Positions 1 through 7,263 of a stretch of 52,753 nucleotides of DNA are shown in pieces. The position numbers and the translations under genes were made by a program. Position 1 is the stretch's first letter. Every line of letters starts with the position of its first letter. Source of the stretch: Candidatus Mediterraneibacter excrementavium. Lineage in GTDB: Bacteria > Bacillota > Clostridia > Lachnospirales > Lachnospiraceae. Under the pieces are notes generated by a model. It was not told where the DNA came from and made no database searches. It saw only the letters and a program-made list of their open reading frames with translations. The stretch lies in the NCBI GenBank assembly GCA_019120275.1, contig DWVL01000031.1:1-52753 (forward strand), written 5' to 3'.

Positions 1-7
1 TAAATGA

Positions 8-427
8 CACCAATATTTTTAACTATGTGATACCGGGCGCTCTATGCCGGATCTGTCTTTGCTGAAGCCGCTCAGCCATGTGCTGGAAATTGACGTGAAT
101 GATCTGCTGAACGGTGCAATTATTTCGGAGGATAAATATAGAAAAAAAAGTGGGGAAAACCTGATCAGTCTTGCCGAGTTGAATCGCCTGAAAAGTTTTA
201 GATACGGATTTATCGGGTTTTATCCATTGGCTATATTGCTTCTTATCTACTGTTTGATAAAACATATCGAAAGCGCCGGGATTTTGTCTCTTATTGTTGC
301 ATACAGTACGGCTGTTTATTATTTCAGATATCGGACGGCAAAAGATGTAATGTCACTTATTATTGTCATATGCGGGATTATTGGTACAGTGGGATGTCTG
401 ATGGGATTTGTCGTGAAAACATGGTAA
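8..427 (+). pseudogene. Decayed HTH (XRE-type) membrane-anchored regulator, C-terminal remnant
   Basis: The readable part from 44 encodes a linker typical of Cro/C1-type regulators (GRSMPDLSLLKPLSHVLEID) followed by three hydrophobic segments (about residues 53-68, 77-92 and 102-123). The family normally starts with a DNA-binding helix-turn-helix whose last turn reads like QAVSKW(E/D)TGRS. In the same frame just upstream the sequence reads Q-Y-F-stop-L-C-D-T-G-R-S, so the pattern is still traceable but carries a TAA at 20-22 and a TGA at 5-7. I read this as a gene whose DNA-binding domain has decayed. Restart at the ATG at 44 to give a 127-residue membrane protein is possible, but there is no convincing ribosome-binding site. 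The window edge prevents seeing the rest. Confidence 0.55.
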
Positions 428-431
428 TGTA

Positions 432-491
432 AACACGGCGGTGATCGCGGGCATTGCCAATCTTATTGCATTTATCGCCGGGACGTGGTAA
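432..491 (+). pseudogene. Orphan hydrophobic coding tail after the HTH remnant
   Basis: Directly after the previous stop, in another frame, the sequence reads NTAVIAGIANLIAFIAGTW-stop, a plausible final membrane helix without a start codon of its own. It ends in TW-stop just like the preceding frame, so it could be the tail of a related duplicated gene or the frameshifted true end of the same gene. Too short for a function. Confidence 0.3.
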
Positions 492-533
492 CATTAACCT
501 CGGACAATCGAATATGCACATGTTACTGGTTTT

Positions 534-562
534 ACCGGGCGGGGAGCGCCGTCCCGGGTTTT
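534..562 (+). terminator. GC-rich hairpin with short U run before the thiW leader
   Basis: ACCGGGCGG (534-542) can pair with CCGTCCCGGGT (549-559) with two bulges around a GGAGCG loop; four Ts follow (559-562). It could end transcription from the decayed regulator or be a first control point in the thiW leader. The U run is short. Confidence 0.4.
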
Positions 563-584
563 CACTGTACACCATACAAAAACA

Positions 585-656
585 TCATGCGAGGGAATCC
601 GTGTTCCGGAGTGAGAGGATGCCAGCGAGCATCGACCGCCTTTTGGTACAGGAGGT
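585..656 (+). promoter_or_regulatory. Half-TPP-aptamer-like leader (candidate HMP-PP-type riboswitch) of thiW
   Basis: The leader contains GUGAGAGGAUG (611-621), a loop, then GCAUCGACC (629-637). This matches the P2/P3 arm and CUGAGA junction of the TPP aptamer before thiM (CUGAGAGGAAG...CUUCGACC), including a GGAA/UUCC helix in the P2 position (594-606). The P4/P5 pyrophosphate-binding arm is missing. Immediately downstream, ACCGCCT (635-641) can pair with AGGAGGT (650-656), hiding the thiW ribosome-binding site; its first three bases are also the 3' part of the aptamer-like arm, so the two folds would compete. In TPP riboswitches this arm binds the pyrimidine moiety. HMP-PP (thiS-motif) riboswitches are known for thiazole genes, but I cannot confirm that this matches their consensus. 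Confidence 0.5.
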
Positions 657-662
657 TCAAAC

Positions 663-1193
663 ATGAAGAAAGTCAATGTGAGAAAACTTGCCCTTGCGGG
701 GATCCTGGTGGCTGTCGGCATTGTATGTTCGCCGCTGTCGGTCCCGATCGGGGCATCGAAATGCGCTCCGGTCCAGCACTTCATCAATATTCTTGGCGGA
801 GTGTTCTTAGGACCAGGCTATGCGGTGGGCATGGCGTTCGTCACCAGTCTTCTGAGAAATCTGATGGGGACCGGCACACTGCTTGCATTTCCGGGTTCCA
901 TGTGCGGGGCGTTTCTGTGCGGCATGCTGTATAAGTACGGGAAGCATCTTCCCTTTGCCTATGCGGGCGAGCTGTTCGGGACATCCGTGATCGGAGGGCT
1001 TCTGAGCTATCCGGTTGCAACGCTGATCATGGGGAGCGAGAGCGCAGTATTCGGTTTTGTCATTCCATTCTTCGTATCCAGCTGCGGCGGTACGGTCATT
1101 GCGGCCATACTGGTAACGGCGATGAAGAGGATGAAAGTGTTTGATATTTATCTGGGAAATCTGGATGCAGAGTCACATGCAGTAAAACAATGA
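663..1193 (+). CDS. thiW: Thiazole-precursor ECF transporter S component ThiW
   Basis: A 176-residue, strongly hydrophobic protein with about five membrane segments and the ThiW-like stretches PIGASKCAPVQHF and GTGTLLAFPGSMCGA. ThiW proteins are substrate-binding subunits of energy-coupling-factor importers, thought to bring in hydroxyethylthiazole. The shared ECF module (EcfA, EcfA', EcfT) is not in the window and is presumably encoded elsewhere. The ATG at 663 follows an excellent AGGAGG (650-655), which may be masked by the leader hairpin. The TPP riboswitch and terminator before thiM follow the stop, so thiW may respond to a different signal from the rest of the block. Confidence 0.88.
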   Translation: MKKVNVRKLALAGILVAVGIVCSPLSVPIGASKCAPVQHFINILGGVFLGPGYAVGMAFVTSLLRNLMGTGTLLAFPGSMCGAFLCGMLYKYGKHLPFAYAGELFGTSVIGGLLSYPVATLIMGSESAVFGFVIPFFVSSCGGTVIAAILVTAMKRMKVFDIYLGNLDAESHAVKQ

Positions 1194-1233
1194 CTCAAAA
1201 TGAACTGACGATTGTCTGACATACATAAGAAAA

Positions 1234-1322
1234 AACGGGGAGCTTGCGTATCAAGCAGGCTGAGAGGAAGATGAATCGCTTCGACCCGCGACCTGATTTG
1301 GGTAATGCCAACGTAGGGATGA
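1234..1322 (+). promoter_or_regulatory. TPP riboswitch (THI element)
   Basis: The conserved parts occur in order: GGGGAGC (1237-1243), CTGAGAGGAAG (1260-1270), CTTCGACC (1279-1286), ACCTGAT (1291-1297), GGTAATGCCA (1301-1310) and CGTAGGGA (1312-1319). All helices of the aptamer can form. It lies 45 bases after thiW and about 105 bases before thiM, so it controls thiM and the genes behind it. Confidence 0.96.
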
Positions 1323-1337
1323 TACAGATACTACATG

Positions 1338-1376
1338 AAGCGGGCGTACCCTATCGGAAACGGGTCCCCGCTTTTC
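1338..1376 (+). terminator. Terminator of the TPP riboswitch expression platform
   Basis: AAGCGGG (1338-1344) pairs with CCCGCTT, and the inner TACCC with GGGT, around an A/T-rich loop; TTTTCTT follows. Its position just behind the aptamer points to TPP-dependent premature termination ahead of thiM. Confidence 0.85.
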
Positions 1377-1426
1377 TTATGCATGAAACCCTGTGGGTAA
1401 TACACTACATGGAAGAAGGAAAAATC

Positions 1427-2245
1427 ATGAGAGAATATCTGGAAAATGTCCGGGCGAAAGCGCCTCTGGTACACAATATCACGAATTATGTAACGGTAAA
1501 TGACGTGGCAAATATCCTGCTGGCCTGCGGCGGCAGTCCGATCATGTCCGATGAGGCGGAGGATGTGGAGGATATCACTTCAGTCTGCGGCGGCCTGAAC
1601 ATCAATATCGGTACCCTGCACAAGCTGAGCATCGGAGCCATGTTCCGCGCGGGAAGGAAGGCCAATGAACTGGGACATCCGGTGCTGCTGGATCCGGTGG
1701 GCGCCGGGGCCAGCGCGCTTCGCACGGATACGGCGCTGGGGCTCATGCGGGAACTGAAGCTGAGCGTGATCCGCGGAAATATTTCCGAGATCAAGACGCT
1801 GGCAAAAGGAAGCGGCACTACGAAAGGCGTGGACGCGGATGCGGCCGACGCAGTGACGGAGGAGACGCTGGATCAGGCCGTTGCATTTGTTAAACATTTT
1901 GCAAAAGAGACTGGAACGGTCATTGCCGTAACCGGAGCCATTGATCTGGTGTCTGACGGACGGATCTGCTATGTGATCCGGAACGGCCGCCCGGAGATGG
2001 GGCGGATCACCGGTACAGGATGTCAGCTCTCCGGCATGATGACGGCGTACGTTACGGCGAATCCGGAACACATCGCGGAAGCGGCGGCGGCAGCGGTCTG
2101 CGCCATGGGACTGGCCGGTGAGACCGGATGGAGCCGGATGCAGGAGGGGGACGGCAACGCGACCTACCGGAACCGGATCATCGATGCTATTTACAATATG
2201 ACCGGCGAAGAACTGGAGAAAGGGGCAAAATATGAGATCAGATAG
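1427..2245 (+). CDS. thiM: Hydroxyethylthiazole kinase ThiM
   Basis: Phosphorylates 4-methyl-5-hydroxyethylthiazole with ATP in thiamin salvage. The 272-residue protein starts MREYLENV and has the family's HNITNYVTVNDVAN segment (residues 16-29), LLDPVGAGAS (87-96) and the catalytic GTGCQLSG loop with Cys199. An open frame extends upstream through the riboswitch, but the ATG at 1427 follows GGAAGAAGGA (1411-1420) and fits the usual family start, so I reject the longer form. The 3' end overlaps thiE by 14 bases, indicating translational coupling. Expression is set by the riboswitch just upstream. Confidence 0.97.
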   Translation: MREYLENVRAKAPLVHNITNYVTVNDVANILLACGGSPIMSDEAEDVEDITSVCGGLNINIGTLHKLSIGAMFRAGRKANELGHPVLLDPVGAGASALRTDTALGLMRELKLSVIRGNISEIKTLAKGSGTTKGVDADAADAVTEETLDQAVAFVKHFAKETGTVIAVTGAIDLVSDGRICYVIRNGRPEMGRITGTGCQLSGMMTAYVTANPEHIAEAAAAAVCAMGLAGETGWSRMQEGDGNATYRNRIIDAIYNMTGEELEKGAKYEIR

Positions 2246-2888
2246 ACATACAAACTGCAGAAAAGAGGATCTGCTCCTCTATGCGGTGACGGACCGGAGC
2301 TGGCTGAACGGGGAAACCCTGTATGCGCAGGTGGAGAAAGCGCTGAAAGGCGGCGTGACTTTTGTACAGCTCAGGGAGAAGGCTCTGGATGAGCAGGCTT
2401 TCCTGGAGGAAGCAAAGGAGATCCAGAAGCTTTGCGAACAGTATCACGTGCCTTTTGTGATCAATGACAATGTGGAGATCGCCGCGCAGATCGGCGCGGA
2501 CGGCGTTCATGTGGGCCAGAGCGATATGGAGGCCGGCGATGTGCGGGAGAAGCTGGGGCCGGACAGGATCATCGGCGTGTCGGCCCAGACGGTGGAACAG
2601 GCTGTAAGAGCGCAGGAGCGCGGCGCGGACTATCTGGGCGTGGGCGCGGTATTCCCGACCGGCTCCAAGGCGGACGCGGTGGAAGTAAGTCATGAGACGG
2701 TGCGGGCGATCACGGAAGCGGTGGATATCCCGGTCATCGCCATCGGCGGGATCACGAAGGACAACGTGTCGGAGCTTTCGGGGACCGGGATCTGCGGCAT
2801 CGCAGTGATCAGCGCCATATTCGCGCAGACAGACATCGAGGGGGCCGCGCGGGTATTGAAAGAGCGGACAGAAGCAGCGGTAAAGTGA
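2232..2888 (+). CDS. thiE: Thiamine-phosphate synthase ThiE
   Basis: Condenses HMP pyrophosphate with thiazole phosphate to thiamine monophosphate. The 218-residue TIM-barrel protein carries YAVTDRSWL, TFVQLREK (residues 43-50), VINDNVEIA, GADGVHVGQSD, GVSAQT, the GAVFPTGSK phosphate/substrate loop and IPVIAIGGI. It starts inside the end of thiM and is followed 34 bases later by a HAD phosphatase, so thiazole phosphorylation, coupling and a possible next dephosphorylation step are adjacent. Confidence 0.97.
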   Translation: MRSDRHTNCRKEDLLLYAVTDRSWLNGETLYAQVEKALKGGVTFVQLREKALDEQAFLEEAKEIQKLCEQYHVPFVINDNVEIAAQIGADGVHVGQSDMEAGDVREKLGPDRIIGVSAQTVEQAVRAQERGADYLGVGAVFPTGSKADAVEVSHETVRAITEAVDIPVIAIGGITKDNVSELSGTGICGIAVISAIFAQTDIEGAARVLKERTEAAVK

Positions 2889-2922
2889 ACGGTTCGGAGC
2901 ACATACAGACAGGAGGTGCGGG

Positions 2923-3582
2923 ATGATCCGGGGAGTGATATTTGATGTGGACGGCGTGCTGTTGAATTCCATGCCCGTCTGGGAAAATCTGGGAGAGATC
3001 TATCTGGAACATCTGGGGATCGAGGCGGAAAAGGGGCTTGGTGAAACGCTTTTTGCCATGAGCCTGGAGGAAGGTGCGGATTACCTGATCGAAAACTATG
3101 GCCTGAAGCAGACGCCCGGGGAGATCATTGCAGGCCTGAACCGGGAAGTGCAGGACTTCTACGGGCGGAAAGTCCCGCTCAAAGAAGGCGTGCGCGGATA
3201 TCTGCAGGAATTCAGGGACCGGAAGATCCCGATGGCGATCGCCACGTCGGGGGACCGGGCGAATGCGGAGGCGGCGCTGAAGCGTCTGAAAGTCCTTTCG
3301 TATTTCCGGGCGGTGTTTACCTGTTCGGAGATTGGCAGCAGCAAGAGCCAGCCGGACATCTATTATGCGGCGGCCCTGCAGCTGGATACGGATCCGTCCG
3401 ACACATGGGTGTTCGAGGATGCGCTCCATGCCATCCGGACCGCGAAGAAGGCCGGATTCAGGACGGCGGGGGTATATGACCGGGCAAGCGGCCGGGACCT
3501 CGCACAGATCCGGGACACGGCGGATATTTATCTGCCGGAGTTTAAAGATTTCGATTTATTCTGGAAAAGAGCGTCCGCGTAA
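2923..3582 (+). CDS. HAD-superfamily phosphatase in the thiamin operon
   Basis: A 219-residue HAD hydrolase (beta-phosphoglucomutase-like subfamily). Motif I is FDVDGVLLNS with nucleophile Asp8 and acid/base Asp10; motif II is IATSGD; a lysine lies in SSKSQPDIY; motif III is VFEDALHAI. An alpha-helical cap fits between motifs I and II. AGGAGGTGCGGG precedes the ATG. Its position between thiE and thiD suggests hydrolysis of thiamine monophosphate or another thiamin-pathway phosphate, but HAD substrate range cannot be read from sequence. Kinase-type finishing by thiL or thiN is not visible in the window. Confidence 0.85.
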   Translation: MIRGVIFDVDGVLLNSMPVWENLGEIYLEHLGIEAEKGLGETLFAMSLEEGADYLIENYGLKQTPGEIIAGLNREVQDFYGRKVPLKEGVRGYLQEFRDRKIPMAIATSGDRANAEAALKRLKVLSYFRAVFTCSEIGSSKSQPDIYYAAALQLDTDPSDTWVFEDALHAIRTAKKAGFRTAGVYDRASGRDLAQIRDTADIYLPEFKDFDLFWKRASA

Positions 3583-3598
3583 ACCGGGGACACTTTTC

Positions 3599-3634
3599 AG
3601 CGGCAGGCCGGGGGCACCACTTTCTGCCGCTATA
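3599..3634 (+). other. Intercistronic hairpin before thiD
   Basis: AGCGGCAG (3599-3606) pairs with CTGCCGCT (3624-3631) across a 17-base loop. No U run follows, so it is more likely an RNA stability or partial attenuation element than a full terminator. Confidence 0.45.
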
Positions 3635-3676
3635 TAAAATTAATGCTGAATATGCAGAAAAGAGAGGATGAGGAAA

Positions 3677-4495
3677 ATGAGAACAGCATTAACGATCGCG
3701 GGAAGCGATTCCAGCGGAGGCGCCGGGATTCAGGCAGATATCAAGACAATGACCGCAAACGGCGTTTTCGCCATGAGCGCGGTCACGGCACTGACTGCAC
3801 AGAATACGACCGGCGTGACAGGGATCATGGAGGTATCTCCTGAATTTCTCAAGCAGCAGATTGACAGTATTTTTACGGATATCCGTCCGGACGCGGTGAA
3901 GATCGGGATGGTCTCATCATCGGATCTGATCACGGCGATCGCGGAGAAGCTCACAGAGTATCACGCGGAAAATATCGTTGTGGATCCGGTCATGGTGGCG
4001 ACCAGCGGGGCGAAGCTTATAAGCGACGATGCCATCGATACGCTGAAGGAACGCCTTCTTCCCATGGCATCGGTCCTGACGCCGAATATCCCGGAGGCGG
4101 AAGTGCTCTCAGGGATGGCGGTAAAGACGGAAGAGGATATGATCAGAGCGGCGGAAAGGATCAGTGAGAACTTTCACTGTGCCGTGCTTTTAAAAGGCGG
4201 ACATCAGTTAAATGATGCAAATGACCTCCTGTACAGGGACGGATCGTACCGCTGGTTCTACGGGAAGCGGATCGACAACCCGAACACCCACGGGACCGGA
4301 TGCACCCTGTCCAGCGCCATCGCTTCCAACCTGGCGAAAGGGTTTGACATGGATGCCTCCGTAGAGCGTGCGAAAGCATATATCTCCGGCGCACTGGGCG
4401 CCATGCTCGATCTTGGAAAGGGAAGCGGGCCGATGAACCATGCTTTTGATATCACAGGGGAATACGTGAAGACAGCGGAAGAGAGGTGTGAGTAA
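3677..4495 (+). CDS. thiD: Hydroxymethylpyrimidine/phosphomethylpyrimidine kinase ThiD
   Basis: Carries out the two phosphorylations from HMP to HMP pyrophosphate, the partner substrate of ThiE. The protein (272 residues) opens with the textbook ALTIAGSDSSGGAGIQADIK, has TALTAQNTTGV and VKIGMVSS, and ends the active site with NTHGTGCTLSSA. Two ATGs are available, at 3668 and 3677; GAGAGG lies only one base before the first but about ten before the second, and the second gives the normal family N terminus. The stop lies one base before the cytX ATG at 4497. Confidence 0.95.
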   Translation: MRTALTIAGSDSSGGAGIQADIKTMTANGVFAMSAVTALTAQNTTGVTGIMEVSPEFLKQQIDSIFTDIRPDAVKIGMVSSSDLITAIAEKLTEYHAENIVVDPVMVATSGAKLISDDAIDTLKERLLPMASVLTPNIPEAEVLSGMAVKTEEDMIRAAERISENFHCAVLLKGGHQLNDANDLLYRDGSYRWFYGKRIDNPNTHGTGCTLSSAIASNLAKGFDMDASVERAKAYISGALGAMLDLGKGSGPMNHAFDITGEYVKTAEERCE

Positions 4496-4496
4496 G

Positions 4497-5675
4497 ATGG
4501 AAGCAAAACGCACCTCAGTCTATGAAAACAGCCTGATCTGGTTCGGAGCCGGCGTATCCATCGCCGAGATCCTGACCGGAACGTACTTCGCGCCGCTCGG
4601 ATTCCAGAGAGGGCTTGCAGCCATCCTGACCGGCCATATCATCGGCTGCTGTATGATGTTCTTTGCCGGGCTGATCGGCGCGCGTATGCGAAAGAGCGCC
4701 ATGGAGACGGTTAAAATGAGCTTCGGGCAGAAAGGCGGCCTTCTCTTTGCCGTGCTCAATGTCCTGCAGCTGGTCGGATGGACTGCAATCATGATCTATG
4801 ACGGCGCGCTGGCGGCAGACAATATTTTCCACAGCGGGGCCTGGATCTGGTGCATTGTGATCGGCGCCCTGATCATCCTGTGGATCGCGGTGGGCGTGAC
4901 AAACCTCGGGAAGATCAATACCATTGCCATGGCTGCGCTCTTTATCCTGACCATTATCCTCTGCCGGGTGATCTTTTTTGGCGGAACTGAGACGGCAGGG
5001 ATGGGCAGCGATGCCATGAGCTTCGGGGCCGCCGTTGAGCTTTCCGTGGCCATGCCGCTCTCCTGGCTGCCGGTGATCAGCGATTATACAAGAGAGGCAC
5101 AGAAGCCGGTGAAAGCAACGGCGGCAAGTGTGATCGTGTATGGTCTGGTGAGCTGCTGGATGTATGTGATCGGCATGGGCGCGGCGATCTATACCGGAGA
5201 GTCGGATATCGCGGTGATCATGGCGAAAGCCGGACTGGGGATCGCGGCGCTCCTGATCGTGATCTTCTCTACCGTAACGACGACATTTCTGGACGCTTAT
5301 TCCGCAGGTGTGTCTGCAGAGTCCATTTTCGCAAAACTGAAAGGCGGACATGTGGGGATCGTGGTGACGATGATCGGGACCATTGCGGCGATCCTGTTCC
5401 CGATGGACGATATCACGGATTTCCTGTATCTGATCGGTTCGGTATTCGCGCCGATGATCGCCGTGCAGATTGCGGATGTGTTCATCCTGCGCAAGGATAA
5501 GAAACTGACAGATTTTGACTGGAGAAATCTGGTGATCTGGCTGATCGGGTTCATTGTGTACCGCTGGCTCATGACGGTTGACATCCCGGTGGGAAATACG
5601 CTCCCGGATATGGCGGTGGTGATCGTGCTCTGTCTGGTCGCTGAGGCCGTTCTTCCGAAAGAAAAAGAAAAATAA
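4497..5675 (+). CDS. cytX: Putative hydroxymethylpyrimidine transporter CytX (NCS1 family)
   Basis: A polytopic membrane protein of about 392 residues with 11-12 hydrophobic segments, similar to the cytosine/purine/thiamin permease (NCS1) group. Recognisable stretches are WFGAGVSIAEILTGTYFAPL at the N terminus, LQLVGWTAIMIYDGA and AMPLSWLPVISDYTREAQKP. CytX homologues lie with thi genes and are thought to import the pyrimidine precursor, which matches ThiD next door. A GTG at 4488 would overlap thiD, but GAGAGG (4481-4486) is spaced better for the ATG at 4497. Confidence 0.88.
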   Translation: MEAKRTSVYENSLIWFGAGVSIAEILTGTYFAPLGFQRGLAAILTGHIIGCCMMFFAGLIGARMRKSAMETVKMSFGQKGGLLFAVLNVLQLVGWTAIMIYDGALAADNIFHSGAWIWCIVIGALIILWIAVGVTNLGKINTIAMAALFILTIILCRVIFFGGTETAGMGSDAMSFGAAVELSVAMPLSWLPVISDYTREAQKPVKATAASVIVYGLVSCWMYVIGMGAAIYTGESDIAVIMAKAGLGIAALLIVIFSTVTTTFLDAYSAGVSAESIFAKLKGGHVGIVVTMIGTIAAILFPMDDITDFLYLIGSVFAPMIAVQIADVFILRKDKKLTDFDWRNLVIWLIGFIVYRWLMTVDIPVGNTLPDMAVVIVLCLVAEAVLPKEKEK

Positions 5676-5719
5676 AATCGGTAAAAACATACCATAATCA
5701 GTATAATGGATAGCGGATT

Positions 5720-5749
5720 CTTCCATTCATGGAAGCAATGTGATATAAT
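5720..5749 (+). promoter_or_regulatory. mscL promoter with inverted repeat at -35
   Basis: A perfect -10 TATAAT (5744-5749) lies 17 bases after a weak -35 TTCCAT (5721-5726). The -35 is inside the inverted repeat CTTCCAT-tc-ATGGAAG (5720-5735), which could be a protein site. mscL starts 48 bases downstream. Confidence 0.45.
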
Positions 5750-5797
5750 TTCCGACTGGTAATCTGACAAAAGATTTTTTTCAAGGAGAGTAAACAA

Positions 5798-6205
5798 ATG
5801 AAAAAACTGATTGAGGAATTTAAGGCATTCGCCCTTCGTGGAAACATGATGGACATGGCAGTCGGTGTTATCATTGGTGGCGGTTTTACAGGAATTGTTA
5901 CCTCACTTACGGATAACTTTATCAACCCGATCCTGAACGTAGTTACAGGCGCTCAGATGTACACCCTTCAGAATGTTATGGGATTTGCGTCCAAGTTCGT
6001 ATCTGACCTTGTGAACTTCCTGATCCTGGCATTCGTTCTCTTTGTTCTTCTCAAAGCGGTGAACAAGCTGATGTCCCTGGGACAGAAGAAAGAAGAGCCG
6101 GCAGCACCGACTACGAAGAAATGTCCGTACTGCTTAAGCGAGATCCCGATCGAGGCGACACGCTGCCCGCACTGTACATCTGTTCTGGAAGAAAAGGAAG
6201 CGTAG
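5798..6205 (+). CDS. mscL: Large-conductance mechanosensitive channel MscL with zinc-ribbon tail
   Basis: Releases solutes when the membrane is stretched by osmotic downshock. The N-terminal part has the MscL signature EFKAFALRGNMMDMAVGVIIG leading into TM1, a short extracellular loop and TM2 (about 65-88). The C-terminal part, residues about 108-128, is a small zinc ribbon with CPYC and CPHC pairs in place of the usual helical bundle only; this type of tail is seen in clostridial MscL proteins. The ribosome-binding site is AAGGAGAG. The 3' 95 bases overlap, in antisense, the end of the AraC-type gene on the other strand. Confidence 0.95.
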   Translation: MKKLIEEFKAFALRGNMMDMAVGVIIGGGFTGIVTSLTDNFINPILNVVTGAQMYTLQNVMGFASKFVSDLVNFLILAFVLFVLLKAVNKLMSLGQKKEEPAAPTTKKCPYCLSEIPIEATRCPHCTSVLEEKEA

Positions 6206-7088
6206 GAACTTCCTTTATAAACTGTTTCGGAGTCATGCCGTATTTCTTCCTGAATTCCCGGTAGAAGTACGAGAGATTGGCAAACCCGCATGACAGAGAG
6301 ACTTCAAGTACTGATTGGCCGCCCTGCGCTAAGCGCGAGGCGGCTTTTTCCAATCTCAGGTTCTTAATATACTCCAGGCAGGACATGCCGGTGTATTTCT
6401 TGAAAAAGCGCATAAAATGATATTCGCTGAAGAAACAGAGCTTTGCCAGCTGCCCGATCGAAAGCTCTTCGTGATAATGTTCCCCGATATATTCCAGTAC
6501 AAGTTTGAGTTTGGCGGTATGTTCATCTTCAAGCTGCGGTCTGCTGTTTTCAGCCTGCCGGTATGGGATGAGCGTGGCGATAGCATAGAGCAGCAGGGCT
6601 TTCAGTTTCATTTCGTAACCGGCTTCCTTTATTTCCTGCGTCTGTTCCATCTCACAGAAAATCTGCCGCATTTTTTCATATACGGGATGATCTGTGCGGA
6701 TGATGTATGGAAGGACAAGGGCATGCCGGCTGACGGGATTTAGATATTTCACAGCACAGATATCCCCGGAGTCCATATCAAGATAATCCATATGGAAAAC
6801 ATAGGTCGCGGATGTTATGCCGGTCCCGGGTGCGATCGTGATCGAGTGCAGTTCCGCAGGGGGAATAAACAGGATGTCCCCGGTCTTTGCTTCGTAATTC
6901 TCCAGATGGATATGATAGGTGCAGGCTCCGTCAGTGATCATGGTCAGTTCGGCTTCTTCGTGCCAGTGCGCGGTGACTGCCGGGCACAGATCGGACAGTG
7001 TTGTGATATAACGTTTCAGCGGAAACATCCGCTCTCCGTGTCTGGTCTGTTCTTTCTGGGACGGGGAAAGGTCATGTCCGGGATTCAT
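6111..7088 (-). CDS. AraC-family regulator, likely maltodextrin/alpha-glucoside activator
   Basis: A 325-residue regulator. The N-terminal cupin-like sensor has AHWHEEAELTMITDG with His41 and His43; the C-terminal double HTH includes LSIGQLAKLCFFSEYHFMRF and VSLSCGFANLSYFYREFRKKYGMTPKQF. About 30 residues follow the usual end of the AraC domain, encoded antisense to the mscL zinc ribbon. AAAGGAGG sits well before the ATG at 7088. The gene is divergent from the alpha-glucosidase, with a shared 21-bp-spaced direct repeat between them that matches the one next to the second AraC gene. Confidence 0.92.
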   Translation of the reverse strand: MNPGHDLSPSQKEQTRHGERMFPLKRYITTLSDLCPAVTAHWHEEAELTMITDGACTYHIHLENYEAKTGDILFIPPAELHSITIAPGTGITSATYVFHMDYLDMDSGDICAVKYLNPVSRHALVLPYIIRTDHPVYEKMRQIFCEMEQTQEIKEAGYEMKLKALLLYAIATLIPYRQAENSRPQLEDEHTAKLKLVLEYIGEHYHEELSIGQLAKLCFFSEYHFMRFFKKYTGMSCLEYIKNLRLEKAASRLAQGGQSVLEVSLSCGFANLSYFYREFRKKYGMTPKQFIKEVPTLPFLPEQMYSAGSVSPRSGSRLSSTDISS

Positions 7089-7128
7089 ACAGCGGGAACC
7101 TCCTTTTGAACTGTGGATTAAAAGCAGA

Positions 7129-7185
7129 ATTGTGCTATATATTTCAATAATAGTGCAAGATTTCTTTTCCTCTAAGGCCTATAAT
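7129..7185 (+). promoter_or_regulatory. AraC-type bipartite operator and alpha-glucosidase promoter
   Basis: Two half sites, ATTGTGCTATA (7129) and TAGTGCAAGA (7151-7160), repeat GTGC exactly 21 bp apart, which is two helix turns and typical of AraC-family direct repeats. A perfect -10 TATAAT is at 7180-7185 with no good -35, as expected for an activator-dependent promoter. On the minus strand the upstream half site contains CACAAT, a possible -10 of the araC gene, so the regulator may repress itself. The same arrangement recurs at 28503-28559. Confidence 0.6.
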
Positions 7186-7263
7186 AACAGCATCATGCAA
7201 AAACCGCAATATAAGTCATTAAAATGCAGAGAATGCGGACACAATGGAGAGGAGAATGTTATT

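Noticed and set aside
480-498. GGGACGTGGTAACATTAA as a third copy of the palindromic element
   Set aside because: Three mismatches in 18 bases and no second arm; it lies in the coding tail described at 432-491.
1244-1426. N-terminal extension of ThiM from an ATG at 1244
   Set aside because: It would translate through the TPP aptamer and its terminator; the ATG at 1427 has a good ribosome-binding site.
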